Shown: in pieces, positions 11,440 to 21,267 of the stretch
How the letters are laid out: the number at the start of each line of letters is the position of its first letter
How positions within the stretch are numbered: position 1 is the stretch's first letter
Assembly (NCBI RefSeq): GCF_000090795.2
Contig: NW_003546872.1
Coordinates: 1-33,942 of the forward strand
Reading direction: 5' to 3'
DNA from: Amphimedon queenslandica
Taxonomy: Eukaryota > Porifera > Demospongiae > Haplosclerida > Niphatidae
Length of the DNA: 33,942 nt
Translations under genes and position numbers: made by a program
Notes under the pieces: generated by a model
Told to the model about the DNA's origin: nothing
The model's database searches: none
What the model saw: only the letters and a program-made list of their open reading frames with translations

Positions 11440-12669
11440 TCATATCCACTCCTTTGGTTCTTTAAGGACTCTCAGCAGTAGATCTTCAGGACTATTGGCT
11501 TGAGGTGAGTGCATGTACTCCCATTGAGCCACTAAAGGCAGTGACATTAAGATGCTCTCTATTCTTGCTGAGGGAGTAGATAAACCAAACTTTGTCCCTC
11601 GGTCATAAACCAGATTAAACTCAACGTATCTGCCCCGTCTCAGTCTCTGCCATCTTGCATTCTCTTCAGTGTAAGGTTTGTCTTTATTCTTGTAAACCAG
11701 CGGAAGGTATGAAGGTATCACTGCTTCAGCACATGCACGTACAAACTGAAAGGTTTTCTCTTTGTCGGGCGAGTCAAGATCGTCAAAAAATATCCCACCA
11801 ACTCCACGCCTCTCTCCTCGGTGATCAACGTAAAAATAATCGTCACACCATTTCTTAAATTTAGGATAAAGCGTAGGGTCACTGGAATCACAGGCTGTCT
11901 TGAGTGTTGAGTGAAAATGACGAGCATCATCTTCGTCTAAATAGTAGGGAGTTAGGTCAGACCCACCTCCAAACCAGGAGAGGGTTTCTCCATTGCCAAC
12001 GTCAACTTCAAAGTAGCGATAATTGAAATGTACCGTGGGGACAAAAGGGTTAACCGGATGAATGACACAGCTGACTCCAAGAGCATAAAATGGTAGTTCT
12101 TTATCTTGTGGTAGATCCTTCCCCCTCGACCTCATCTGTTTGACAGCTGGGGGCGGCAACTTCCCATGGACAACCGACACGTTGACTCCTCCTTTCTCAA
12201 AGGTATCCCCGCGCTGCAGGACACAGGAAACTCCGCCTCCTCCCTGGGACCGCTCCCAACGATCGACACGAAACTTTGCGTTTGGTTCCAGTTTCTGTAG
12301 CTCCTGGCAGAGACTGTGTTGCACGTCCATACACAGTTTCTCCATTCTTAGTCTCATCGGCTTGTTCTCAATATCTTTGAAAGCCCTGTAGCCTGATATT
12401 GGCTCGGCCATGTAGCTATCTTTATCTTTGCTGCTGCCGAAGGAAAACCAAGAGATCATTAACAGACTACTAGCACCAAGGGGAGGTCCCCACCACCAGT
12501 TATGGGTACTGTTCCCGTCCTGTTTATGGCCCTGTTCCTTTCTTTGCTTGATACAAGGGCGGGTAATAGTAGCATTATGAGCAAGAAGGGGTAGGCATCT
12601 CGCTTGTTGAGAGAGGGCTCCTCTTTTAGCTGCTAAAAACACTCTACAAGACATCAGGGTCGACATCAA
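11440..12669 (-). CDS. CPOX: Coproporphyrinogen III oxidase, oxygen-dependent
   Basis: Converts coproporphyrinogen III to protoporphyrinogen IX in haem synthesis by oxidative decarboxylation, in the mitochondrial intermembrane space. A single reading frame of 409 residues (human 454). The first 80 or so residues are Arg/Ser/Ala-rich with almost no acidic residues, then a hydrophobic stretch ([14 protein letters not shown]), consistent with a bipartite mitochondrial presequence. The catalytic region carries [68 protein letters not shown] and [20 protein letters not shown], all family hallmarks. The first of two adjacent Met codons was taken as start. The gene is intronless and head-to-head with the Ser/Pro-rich gene. 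Confidence 0.96.
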   Translation of the reverse strand: MMSTLMSCRVFLAAKRGALSQQARCLPLLAHNATITRPCIKQRKEQGHKQDGNSTHNWWWGPPLGASSLLMISWFSFGSSKDKDSYMAEPISGYRAFKDIENKPMRLRMEKLCMDVQHSLCQELQKLEPNAKFRVDRWERSQGGGGVSCVLQRGDTFEKGGVNVSVVHGKLPPPAVKQMRSRGKDLPQDKELPFYALGVSCVIHPVNPFVPTVHFNYRYFEVDVGNGETLSWFGGGSDLTPYYLDEDDARHFHSTLKTACDSSDPTLYPKFKKWCDDYFYVDHRGERRGVGGIFFDDLDSPDKEKTFQFVRACAEAVIPSYLPLVYKNKDKPYTEENARWQRLRRGRYVEFNLVYDRGTKFGLSTPSARIESILMSLPLVAQWEYMHSPQANSPEDLLLRVLKEPKEWI

Positions 12670-12741
12670 GCAAGCACGTGGGTGGGGCTAACTAAGCCAC
12701 ACCTACCAACCACGCCTTAGATCTGCTCGCTCCAGCACGTT
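12670..12741. promoter_or_regulatory. Very short divergent promoter, CPOX / Ser-Pro-rich gene
   Basis: Only 72 bp separate the two start codons. The interval holds CACGTGGGTGGGGC (from 12675), an E-box fused to a GT-box, and CCACACC-type words. Both 5' UTRs must be extremely short, or the transcripts overlap. Confidence 0.6.
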
Positions 12742-15527
12742 ATGTCCATTCAAGTGCCAAGTAAGTTTGTTTGTTTATTAATTTTGTTTATTTTTTATTA
12801 GGATGTAGATATGAAGGAAAGGAGGAGAGTCTAAAACAGCTGCTTTGTAAAGAAAAAAGGTAATATACTTTCAATAATAATAACAAGAAGACCTCTCTAA
12901 TGATATTCATAGCTAGTTTCTCATTTCATTGACAGACTGGTTATTAAATTTATTCATTACCACCAGCTGTGTGTATTCAATGAAAAACCACACTAGTAAT
13001 TAATAATGGCAACATGGGGAACTATATGGATCAACCATAATGTAGAGTTAAGCAAATTTAAAAATTTGTAAAAAAAATCCAATTTTGATCGGAATCCGCT
13101 CAAACTTTCTACACAACATAAGTACATGTATATGCATCAGAAAATGTAATAAAATTGAGGAATTTTCTACTTGTCAATTTTGGTGAAATTTCACAAAAAT
13201 CCCTGTACTATAGTACAGGGACTTTTGTCCAATTTTGGAGCAACTTTAAAAAATCATAAAAAATCCAAACTTGATCGGAATCAGCTCAAACTTTCTACAC
13301 AACATAAGTACATGTATATGCATCAGAAAATGTAATAAAATTGAGGAATTTTCTACTTGTCAATTTTGGTGAAATTTCACAAAAATCCCTGTACTATAGT
13401 ACAGGGACTTTTGTCCGATTTTGAATGAAATTTTAAAATTTATAAAAAACCCACTGAAAAGATGTCATGATAAGCTGTAACATCACATGTACATGTACAT
13501 CAACTAGGACTCGTGTTTCTGTTCCTTATCCTCTCCATCCAAGAATACTCCCTCCAGTGGAGGAAGCCTTTGACTGTAAGTATCACACAGTTGATGGTTG
13601 TAGTGACTTTATTTTTTAAATATTTCCAGCTGCAGTGGAACAGATTAAACCACCTGCTCCAGCTATCCCTCCCATCAAACCAAATGATAACATTGACAAT
13701 AAAGAGAGTCTTGCTTCTCAAGTACCAGTAACTAATAGTGTTCATAACGGAGAACCTTTTACTCCAATTAAAGGAGACTGGTCTTTTCAAGAAGTATCTC
13801 ATCTTGACAGGTGCTATACTTCTTCCTCTCCCTTTTCAAGCAGCAGCAGTGAACAGGAACACTGTCTAATGGAGGAGACTGTACATGATGATCATGTTAA
13901 TGGGTCAGTATCTAATGGAAGAGAAGAATCAGTAATGACTAGTCAGTTGTATCTCACTGCTCATTCTGATCAAGAAGGATCATATCTGACAGCAAATGAT
14001 GAGACGATATCAGCACATCTTGATCTTAACACAGCGATCAATTCAGAATCAGCTTTTGTGCCAAATGATGATGATATTAATGACGAAGCAAATAACACTG
14101 ATCTTAATGCTGATCTTAACACTGATTCAGTATTAAATATAGATCTTAACACTGATTCAAGTGTATTTCATTCATCTCAAGTTAACGAACCTTACCTACC
14201 TATTGACACTCCAGCTGTTCCAATGCCCCCAATGCTGTCCATTGAATCTATTGATTCAACCGCCTCCTCCTCCCTCAGCTGCACCTCATGTGATCCGTTT
14301 ACTGAAGCACCTGTTGCTGATCCAACTGATTTACTTGATCATTTAGAATCAAGCATTGGTATGGGTTCATCTTGTACTGTACAATCTTTACCATCTCCTT
14401 CAGTAACGGACTCCACTTCATGTACTGGTAGTGGCAGGCGCTCGTCAAGAAAGAACCGGTTTAAAATAGCTGCCAATTTTAGTTTCCGTGGTAAAGAGAA
14501 CAAGCCTCAAAACGTGACCACACCCACATTGTCAATGTCACTCCCCAGTACCTTTGAAGCTGGTTCATTATTAATGGCTCCTCCTTCCATCAGAGCCACT
14601 CCTCCTGTTAGAGCCACTCCTCCTCTCGGAGCCACTCCCATTTCTATTCAAGCCACTCCTCCTTCTATCAGAGCCATTCTCCCTGCTATCAGAAGAGCCA
14701 CTCCCTCTTTGATACCTACTCCGAGTCCTTCTCCGTCATTAGTTACTTCATCTCGTCCTAAAGTACCTCACCAGTCACTGTCATGTTTAATGGATCCTCC
14801 TCCTCCTTCACTCAAGATACGATCACATTATCATACACTGACCCCGCCCACTGATACTTCACCTCACAAATCACTATCATCACAATCCCCAGCATCACTT
14901 CTCTCACCCTCACCCTCACTTATATCATCTCCCGTTCACAATATCTCACCAAACGCTAAGAAAACCCTCACTCCTGGAAAAACCTTATCTATTGATACTA
15001 AAGAGATGGACAAGAAGATACTAGAACAAGAAGAACTCCTAGAGAAGGAAAGAGCTCATTTACAAGTAATGACTAAACACTACAGCTGGTACTGTAGAGG
15101 GCCCGGGGGTACTAGTGTCCGTGTCCCATTGAGCATGTGGATACAGTAATGGCTGCAGGACTAATGACAGATACTAATGGAATTATTTTCTGATATTTCT
15201 CTTTCTCTCTTTTATTTTAGAAGCAGATCAGTTTATACCAGAAGACGCTGCAGGAGAAGACAGAGGATGAAGATGTTGATCTATCAAAGCAGCTGGATGA
15301 TGACAAGTGATTGATATGTTTACATTAATCTTATTTATTTATTTATTTTAGATGTAGATTAGTGGATCGTGTTATCAATGCTAACATTAGTAAAATGGCT
15401 ACTAGTTTCTGGTAAAGGGTTTGCAATAAATATAAATCATAATATTGTGTTACTTTTTGTCACAGGAATGATGAATACAGAGCTACCTTAGGAAACAAAG
15501 CTAAAAAAGTATTTTAAATAATTTACC

Positions 15528-15564
<37 letters not shown>

Positions 15565-15648
15565 TATTAGTATGATTCAAGTCTTCTTTTAAATGAACTT
15601 AAGACTGAAGAGAGTTTGCTCAAACTTCAAGTTGAACTTTTCTCATAA
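12742..15648 (+). CDS. Ser/Pro-rich protein with charged helical C-terminus, function unknown
   Basis: I do not recognise this family. Eight exons join in phase (12742-12760, 12802-12859, 13508-13575, 13630-15065, 15221-15306, 15352-15411, 15466-15508, 15571-15648; 1848 nt, 615 residues). The N-terminus is basic (RCRYEGKEESLKQLLCKEKR). A large exon encodes a low-complexity middle: Asp/Asn repeats of DLNTD type (about 14011-14160), then Ser/Thr/Pro-rich sequence with RATPP-type repeats (14590-14710). The last 130 or so residues are charged and probably coiled coil (MDKKILEQEELLEKERAHLQ onward), ending in NDEYRATLGNKAKKYDSSLL and LKTEESLLKLQVELFS. The small, regular 3' exons suggest the C-terminus is the conserved part. 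A scaffold or cytoskeletal role is possible but unsupported. Confidence 0.75.
13045..13445 (-). repeat. 186-bp tandem repeat array (about 2 copies)
   Basis: Same unit as at 9.0 kb in the opposite orientation. GATCGGAATC anchors at 13087 and 13273 are 186 bp apart. The palindromes are at 13201-13220 and 13387-13406. It lies in intron 2 of the Ser/Pro-rich gene. Confidence 0.92.
15530..15566. repeat. (ATT)n microsatellite
   Basis: Trinucleotide run just before the last exon of the Ser/Pro-rich gene. A complementary (AAT)n run lies at about 15775-15804 between this gene and the next. Confidence 0.9.
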
Positions 15649-15772
15649 TAACAAAGAGATCAGAGACAATAACTAAAAGGTTTTATATTGACACCTTATA
15701 GCTTCGTATGTGTGTAGTATTTTTGTCAAATTATATTTCACTTAAACTTTGAAATAGCAGAAAGAGACACAA

Positions 15773-15806
<34 letters not shown>

Positions 15807-15921
15807 ATATTATGCAGCAAGGAAAATATAAGAATATAGCTATACATGAGATAATAGTTTAGTTATCATGAATTTTAAGAAGATTACATTATTATTGTTA
15901 TTGTTATTATTGTTGTTGATA

Positions 15922-17178
15922 TTATTCCTCGAACAGTGGTCTTGATTCTTTACAAGCGACGAAGCACCACCCAAATATAAAGTATAGCATTAGGGCATAC
16001 GAGAAATAGAGACTGATTAGTAGCAGTACACTGGAAGAACAGTCACCGAAAACATCAAATTTATGATACTCGATAAAAATAAAAGCTGAACTCATTGAGA
16101 GGAACAGCAAGAAGGCCAATCCAAAGTAGCATGAGGCAAAGAAGATACGAGTTTGACAGTTTCTGTGTCTGGTGTCCCTGTAGTCGGCCATTTCGTCTTC
16201 TTTTACGCAAATGAAGCAGGTACATAAAGCAGTTAGGATGAGTATAATTCCAAGCATACACAAGACACTGATACTGGTGTATGTGATGTAATACCCACAG
16301 TCCACTGATGGCAGGAATCCTATAGTATACATGAAATACAATATGATTATATAAATGTATATTTAATCATGTGTACAGTATAACCAGCTATTGTGGATGG
16401 ACACTGACAGGTAGTATCAGTCCCAATACAATAGTAATGTGTATTAATGAACCTCTGAAATAAGGACAGGTTCATAATCAGGAGCTAGGGTATTATTGGG
16501 TCCCAAGGTGTCCGGAATAGACAGGATTGTCTATATTACTATTGGGGATTTGCCTCTACTAATAATTCTAGTCACTACACAGTACATATCCACCATTATA
16601 CAAGGATCTGCTGTATGTTCACTCACCAATGGCAATGCTTAGTATAATAGTCAATGGTAATAATACTAGCAGTAGACCTCCAAACCAGAATTCTGTTTAA
16701 AACTAAATATAAATTATTATTATTTAAAAACCCTCTCACTGTTGCAGACGCATGGAATGAAGAACGGTATGAGACAGAACCTGAAGGCTTTCTGAGCTCT
16801 TCCCTCTGGTGAGAGTGGCCTAACGTACGGTGCCCTTCTTCTTGGTGCAGGAGCTGTTTATAAAGGAGGGAGAGAGAGCAGCTGTGATGAAACTAAAATT
16901 TAAACTTTACCTCTTCTAGCAGGTTGAGGTCGAGGTGGAGCTCGAGGTGGAGGTTCTCTCTCCTACATAAAAATTATTTTTTAATTATTTTTACAGTTGA
17001 AGGTGTTAACAGCTGACAAACTCACCATCACTCTAGCAGAAACATCTCTAGTTTGCTCTGCGACGTAGAGTCCTCCCTCCCCGTCGTGTAGTCCTATTCT
17101 TGTGGTCTGTACTTGACGGATGAGACCAGTGTTTTCATCAACTACCTCGCGTATCTCTTCTTCTTGGACTATGGCCAT
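15922..17178 (-). CDS. Four-pass membrane protein with basic Pro-rich cytosolic segment
   Basis: Five exons on the complement join in phase: 17026-17178, 16911-16962, 16740-16853, 16627-16692, 15922-16319. The N-terminus MAIVQEEEIREVVDENTGLI is hydrophilic and resembles the 5' module of the TMEM272-like gene at 21.3 kb (E-S/T-GLI, later D-G-x-G, EQ-x-R, RV). A Pro/Arg-rich stretch follows (EPPPRAPPRPQPARR). Four hydrophobic segments come next: FWFGGLLLVLLPLTIILSIA, a long one around VLCMLGIILILTAL, FFASCYFGLAFLLFLSM and VLLLISLYFSYALMLYFIF. I do not assign a named family; a distant relative of the adjacent TMEM272-like proteins is plausible from topology and the shared N-terminus. It is head-to-head with the first of those genes, 218 bp apart. 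Confidence 0.75.
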
Positions 17179-17396
17179 TATGGCGCGTGGGTGGATGATT
17201 TGAATAGGTTCCGGTTATCTCCGATTAGAATGATTTGACCACACCCACCATCAACTCCGGTTATTACACTAGGATTCTCTAGTATTTTTACTATTAGTTT
17301 AGACTGACCACACCCATTTGCCTAATCACACTATCAGTCTATCACAACTAACACTGATAGTAAAGTCTTCTCTGGTTACTCTCTGCTGGTGAGGTA
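17179..17396. promoter_or_regulatory. Divergent promoter between two four-pass membrane protein genes
   Basis: A 218-bp spacer holding two TCCGGTTAT words (17210-17218 and 17256-17264), several CCACACCCA-type GT boxes and GCGCGTGGGTGG next to the minus-strand start. TCCGGTTAT also occurs twice upstream of the ceramidase gene. Confidence 0.55.
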
Positions 17397-18878
17397 ATGG
17401 AAGAAAAAGCTCCTCCACCTAGCTATTCTGATACAGTCACTGATAAAGGTGAGTAAGAACAGCTTACAATTCATATAATGCGACTAGGCCTATTATACAT
17501 CGGCTAAACCTTGGGATTTGCTAAATTAAGAAATAATACTCTTTCACAGTGGCGTATCCAAAGGGGGGCTGAGGGTGCTTGAGCACCCCCTCGTGGGTGG
17601 GCTCAGAAAAAATTACTCCAATCCTGGACTCATGCATCAGTACCAAGCCTCATAAAAAAAGTTATCTAGCCCCTGATTATGGTTTCAGCAGTTTCCAGTG
17701 CTTTAAGGAGCAATCAGAAGTACCAGTAGCTTGAAATTGTCTTGACCCACCCGTAATTGACAAAAATAAAGGTAAACACTGTTTTACCGCCGTAAAATTG
17801 GGTGTAGCTAAAATTGCTACACGTACACGCTTCACGTGGCATCAACACCCCTCTTTCTAAATTCCTAAATACGCCCCTGCTTTCTTTGCCTAGCTCCTAT
17901 TAGTTCATCTCTTGGAAGAACTGATGCTCCTCCAGCTTATGGTGACCTGTTTCCTGGTTTCCAGGATGTGAGAGATCAAGTTGATAAAGCTCGTCAGAGT
18001 GAAGGTCCAGCTCCTGCTCCTGTTGCTGTCCCTTTAACACTCTGCAACATCTTGTGTAAATCATGTAAGAACATTATTTAATACCATTTTATATCATTGC
18101 TTTAACTGTATCTGCTTCCTACATTAATCAACATTCTAAAACAACTCATTTGTATTTATAAAATAAAGATAGTAAGCTTGTCTAAACTGTGCATCATAGA
18201 TACTCACAAAGAATGTTAATTTTGTACGATTGATTAATTTTTGATTTTTTACATCTTTTTCTGTAGTTTTTTGCGGCTGCTGCTATCTTTTGTTAGCTGC
18301 TCTTCCAGTTGCAATGATTGTCATTGGTAAGCAGTACATATGGCTCCCTATCCTTTCTTTATGATACAATCTGATAATACTCCAAAAATACTTGGCAGTC
18401 ATCAATCTATAGTATTACTCACATTTTTCATTCTTCCTCCATGACAGGCTCGGTCTATCTCCATGATTGTACTCTTCAAGGTCGTATCCCAGTATTTCTT
18501 ATCGTCTTTGGCTGTTTCAGTTTACTTCAGACCTGCTGTGGCGTCGGAAAGATGTTTTGCTGTCGTGGAAACGATGACGAAAACGACAATCAAAACAGGC
18601 GAAAGAAAGGTGGCAATTTCTGCGAGGGACTCATCACGACTTTCCTGTTCATTTGGGTGATTGTTGGTAGCGTTTACACATTCGGTGCTTGGAACACCTG
18701 GGTTGATAGTGGGAGGAATAACTGCCCAGGGACCGACTGTTGTAACCCTGTACTCATGTATTTTGCTTTCAGCACACTTCTCCTAATGTATGGGATCAGT
18801 GCTCTTTGCTTGTGTTGCTTCTTCTGCTGTGTTTGCTGTGCTATGGCTGGCAGTGCAGTCTCTTCTGGTGCTGGTTGA
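17397..18878 (+). CDS. TMEM272-like four-pass membrane protein, copy A
   Basis: Exons 17397-17448, 17894-18064, 18267-18326 and 18448-18878 join in phase to 237 residues. The cytosolic N-terminus has PPPSY (residues 6-10) and PPAYGDLFPG, both PPxY motifs that in other proteins bind WW domains such as those of NEDD4-type ligases. A helical linker VRDQVDKARQ and a Cys pair (CNILCKS) follow. TM1 carries PVAMIVIGSVYLHDC, TM2 IPVFLIVFGCFSLLQ, TM3 TFLFIWVIVGSVYTFGAW and TM4 CNPVLMYFAFSTLLLMYGI, ending in a Cys-rich tail. The AMIVIGxVYLxDC and IPxFLIVFG blocks are what I recall of TMEM272-like proteins, which are of unknown function. First of three tandem copies. Confidence 0.8.
17547..17879. mobile_element. 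Short non-autonomous hAT-like element (MITE)
   Basis: About 333 bp with ends CAGTGGCGTATCC and, on the reverse strand, CAGGGGCGTATTTAG, so 10 of the first 11 bases match as terminal inverted repeats. CAGNGGCG ends are typical of hAT transposons. The flanks CTTTCA and CTTTCT agree at 5 of 6 bases; no clean 8-bp duplication is visible. No transposase frame is present. It fills most of intron 1 of TMEM272-like copy A and ends 14 bp before the exon 2 boundary. Confidence 0.7.
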
Positions 18879-19249
18879 CTCTCCAGGAGCTGTTTCATCC
18901 TCTAAACTTCAGAAACTGTCCGTGTTTTTTATCTCTCAATAGCCTTCTCTCTCTCTCTCTCTCTCAGCAGAAAGTGTCCAGTACTAGTGCTGTAGTAGTG
19001 TCACTGTATTAATTAATTTATTGATGTTAATGAAAAAATCATTAATAGTTTGACATTTTGTTTACATTTTTTATCTGCAGTAGATTCTGCAGCTGGTTTA
19101 GGTTCTACAATCATCTTCACGTTGTTGAGTCTCTTTATTAGAAAGTAAAGCCAGTCAGTGTCTTGATTAACTTCAGAGTAGATCTAGATATAAAAGTTTT
19201 TACCTTTAGCATCGCCTTACAAATTGTAGCAAGTTCAGGATCTAGTTAG

Positions 19250-19475
19250 GCTACAGTGATCCTTGGGATGGTAGATACTGGAGATGGGAAAAGAGTTACA
19301 GGAGCCTCCATGTACCTCCTGTTGCAGTGGTAAGGACAACCATTACAGTTATTCAAGATTGTAAAGAAATCATGCATGTTGCAAAGCAATACTGTGCGGT
19401 GGATATGACTGTGATGACATCCTGCATTCCTGCTTCTAGGCTGATGGTGGTGGTCATGACTACATCATTAGGCTT
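19250..19475 (+). pseudogene. Decayed 5' exons of TMEM272-like copy B
   Basis: Two blocks match the first two exons of copy C. TGATCCTTGG, GATACTGGAGATGGG and GTAAGGACAACCATT correspond to the end of exon 1 and its donor (21359-21477). From 19441, CTGATGGTGGTGGTCATGACTAC corresponds to exon 2 (from 21612). Part of the exon 1 match is deleted and its frame is not preserved, so these look like relics of a duplicated 5' end. Confidence 0.6.
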
Positions 19476-19650
19476 AGGCAATTAATTTCTTTCCTGTGAA
19501 TGACGTTTCTGATTTATAATGATTTAAAGATATGAATAGTAGTAATATCACTGTCACTAACTCTATTATCATAATAAGTGGAAATACAATAGAATGCAAT
19601 ACTAATTGGTAAAATCATGTTTATTATTTAATCCAAGTTTTCAACTTTAA

Positions 19651-19905
19651 GAAGCACTGTCCTGCTATGCTGAAAACACATTCACATGAGTATAGCAGGG
19701 ACAGTGAGATAACCCTGAAGCAAGCTGTGCTTCTAGGGGGCGTATATACCTTCCTTTATTTGAAGGTAGTTATTACTTAGAAGATGGTTATAGCTGTCAA
19801 GTGTCATTTATTATTTAAATTAGTGTGCATGCTCTATCTACTAATGATAAGATAGTTGTACAGCTATTAGTCAGGCGGCCCGCCTGACTATACAGCTATA
19901 CTATC
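19651..19905. repeat. Cluster of inverted repeats (hairpin-forming)
   Basis: Arms CACTGTCCTGCTAT (19655-19668) and ATAGCAGGGACAGTG (19692-19706) pair with one bulge; the outer GAAGCAC and GTGCTTC (19651, 19727) also pair. A second hairpin has arms TAGTCAGGCGG (19868-19878) and CCGCCTGACTA (19880-19890) around one base, extending imperfectly from GATAG (19851) to CTATC (19905). This could be a fold-back element. Confidence 0.65.
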
Positions 19906-20001
19906 TGGCACCCAGGCCAAAAGGGCCTATATTCAGCTATCAATGAGAAGTATTCATACCAAGTAATAAATGTATAATTCTTTATTTTCATCATTTTTCA
20001 G

Positions 20002-20999
20002 ATAATACTCCACCAATAGCTCATGATAGTTCTGATCCACCAGCCTACAGTACTTTGTTCCCTGGAATAAAGGATGTTAAGAATCAAGTAGGGAGGGCCC
20101 ATCAACAGGTTAAGAATCAAGCAGGGAGGGCCCGTCAACAGGTTAAGAATCAAGTAGGGAGGGCTCGTCAACAGAATGAAGGAAGATCCGAAAATGTTGC
20201 TGTACCTTCGACTCTCTTTAACATCACCTGCAAATCTGCAGATTGTCTCTTAATGAACAGCAAAAGCAAAAGGGAATCAATGTGTACGTAATAAATGTAA
20301 CAGAGTCCCTATACTATAGTACACAGTCTTGGATACAATTTTTCAATTTCTCCATTTCTATAATAATTTTTCCTGATACACATGTTCCTATGTTGCATAT
20401 ATGTAGTTTAAGTTTTGAGCTATTTAGTTTGTAAATCCGCTGCCTTAAAATTATCTTTTCTTTTTATAGTTTTCTTTTCCTGTATCTACCTTCTATTGAC
20501 ATTTAACATTTCAATGATTGTCGTTGGTAAGTACACACACACTATTCTTAATACATTATAACTTAATAATGTCTTCATATCTAAAGGTTCAGTTTATACT
20601 AATGATTGCTCACTCAATGATCTTCTTCCAATATTCCTTATTGTCTTTGGCTGCTTCAGTGTAGTAGAAATATGCTGTGCAATATCTATTGTCACCTGCT
20701 ATCACGAGAATGAAGATGAAAGCATTGCTAAGAAACTCTACTGGAAGACCAGCTTCTGTTTCCAACGTCTTATTGTCATATTTCTCTTCAATTGGTTTAT
20801 TGTTAATAATATCTTTGTGTTTAATTCCTGGGGTTACTGGGACAATAGTGACAGTTGTGGAGAATATAAATGCTGCAATCCTGTACTGATGTATTTCTCC
20901 CTTGTTACCATTATTATTATATATGGTATAGGTGCTGCTTGTTGTTGCTGCCTTTGCTGTTGGCCTCTGATGACTCGATGTCGTAAAATGTCGCAATGA
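20002..20999 (+). CDS. TMEM272-like four-pass membrane protein, copy B (5' end damaged)
   Basis: Exons: 20002 to about 20244, 20470-20526 and 20587-20999, in the same phases as copies A and C. The protein has DPPAYSTLFPGIKDV (PPxY), an 11-residue VKNQxGRAxQQ unit three times in tandem, the TM1 end NISMIVVGSVYTNDC, TM2 LLPIFLIVFGCFSVV, TM3 IVIFLFNWFIVNNIFVF and TM4 CNPVLMYFSLVTIIII. At the end of the first exon, copy C's ATGTAAG donor is replaced here by CTGCAG, so the ancestral donor is gone. A weak GT at 20245 would keep the phase and add two residues. Upstream exons are decayed and no start codon is evident. It is either a live gene with a changed 5' end or a recent pseudogene; the 137-codon last exon is fully open. 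Confidence 0.55.
20076..20174 (+). repeat. Three in-frame copies of a 33-bp unit
   Basis: Three tandem 33-bp units beginning GTTAAGAATCAAG and ending CGTCAACAG encode VKNQ(V/A)GRA(H/R)QQ. Copies A and C have a single equivalent unit (VRDQVDKARQ and VKNQVGRARQQ). Confidence 0.95.
20300..20412 (+). repeat. Diverged 186-bp repeat remnant in copy B intron
   Basis: AGTCCCTATACTATAGTACA preserves most of the palindrome, followed by TCTCCATTTCTATAATAA, CCTGATACACATGTTCCTATGTTG and AGTTTTGAGCT. The order and orientation are those of the 9.0-kb array. Confidence 0.75.
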
Positions 21000-21109
21000 C
21001 ATTAAGGACATGTGTGATATTTATCTGTATTAATCACTATAACATGCAATTTGATGATTATCTAGCTTTAGTGTGGTATCATTGATGTGATGTTATTTTG
21101 TCTTTGATC

Positions 21110-21115
21110 AATAAA
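21110..21115 (+). terminator. Probable polyadenylation signal, copy B
   Basis: AATAAA about 110 bp downstream of the copy B stop codon, followed by an A-rich stretch. Confidence 0.5.
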
Positions 21116-21267
21116 AATCAAAAAAATAATTGACAATTATCATAAGTAGACCACTCCCTAATAAAGAGGTGAACCCCAATTCATACCCTGTCCCTGTCAT
21201 CAAGGGCGAGTCTCTCTTGACTGATTGTTATACTTCTCAAGAGTTGCTTGCAAAGTTACACTTTAGC

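Larger units (their letters stand above)
18879..20001 (+). other. Spacer between TMEM272-like copies A and B
   Basis: 3' flank of copy A (CT run near 18945-18965), then decayed 5' exons of copy B (19250-19475) and a cluster of inverted repeats (19651-19905), ending at the acceptor of the first intact copy B exon. No intact start exon for copy B was found. Confidence 0.6.

Noticed and set aside
11655..12391. Plus-strand open frames antisense to CPOX
   Set aside because: Shadows of a strongly conserved gene on the other strand, with no splice or motif support.
13970..14152. Minus-strand frame within the Ser/Pro-rich gene
   Set aside because: Antisense of the DLNTD repeat; arises from codon bias in the repeat.
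21130..21267. Upstream in-frame start for TMEM272-like copy C
   Set aside because: The similar module of the minus-strand gene starts at its Met-Ala; the upstream residues lack support and overlap the probable 3' flank of copy B.
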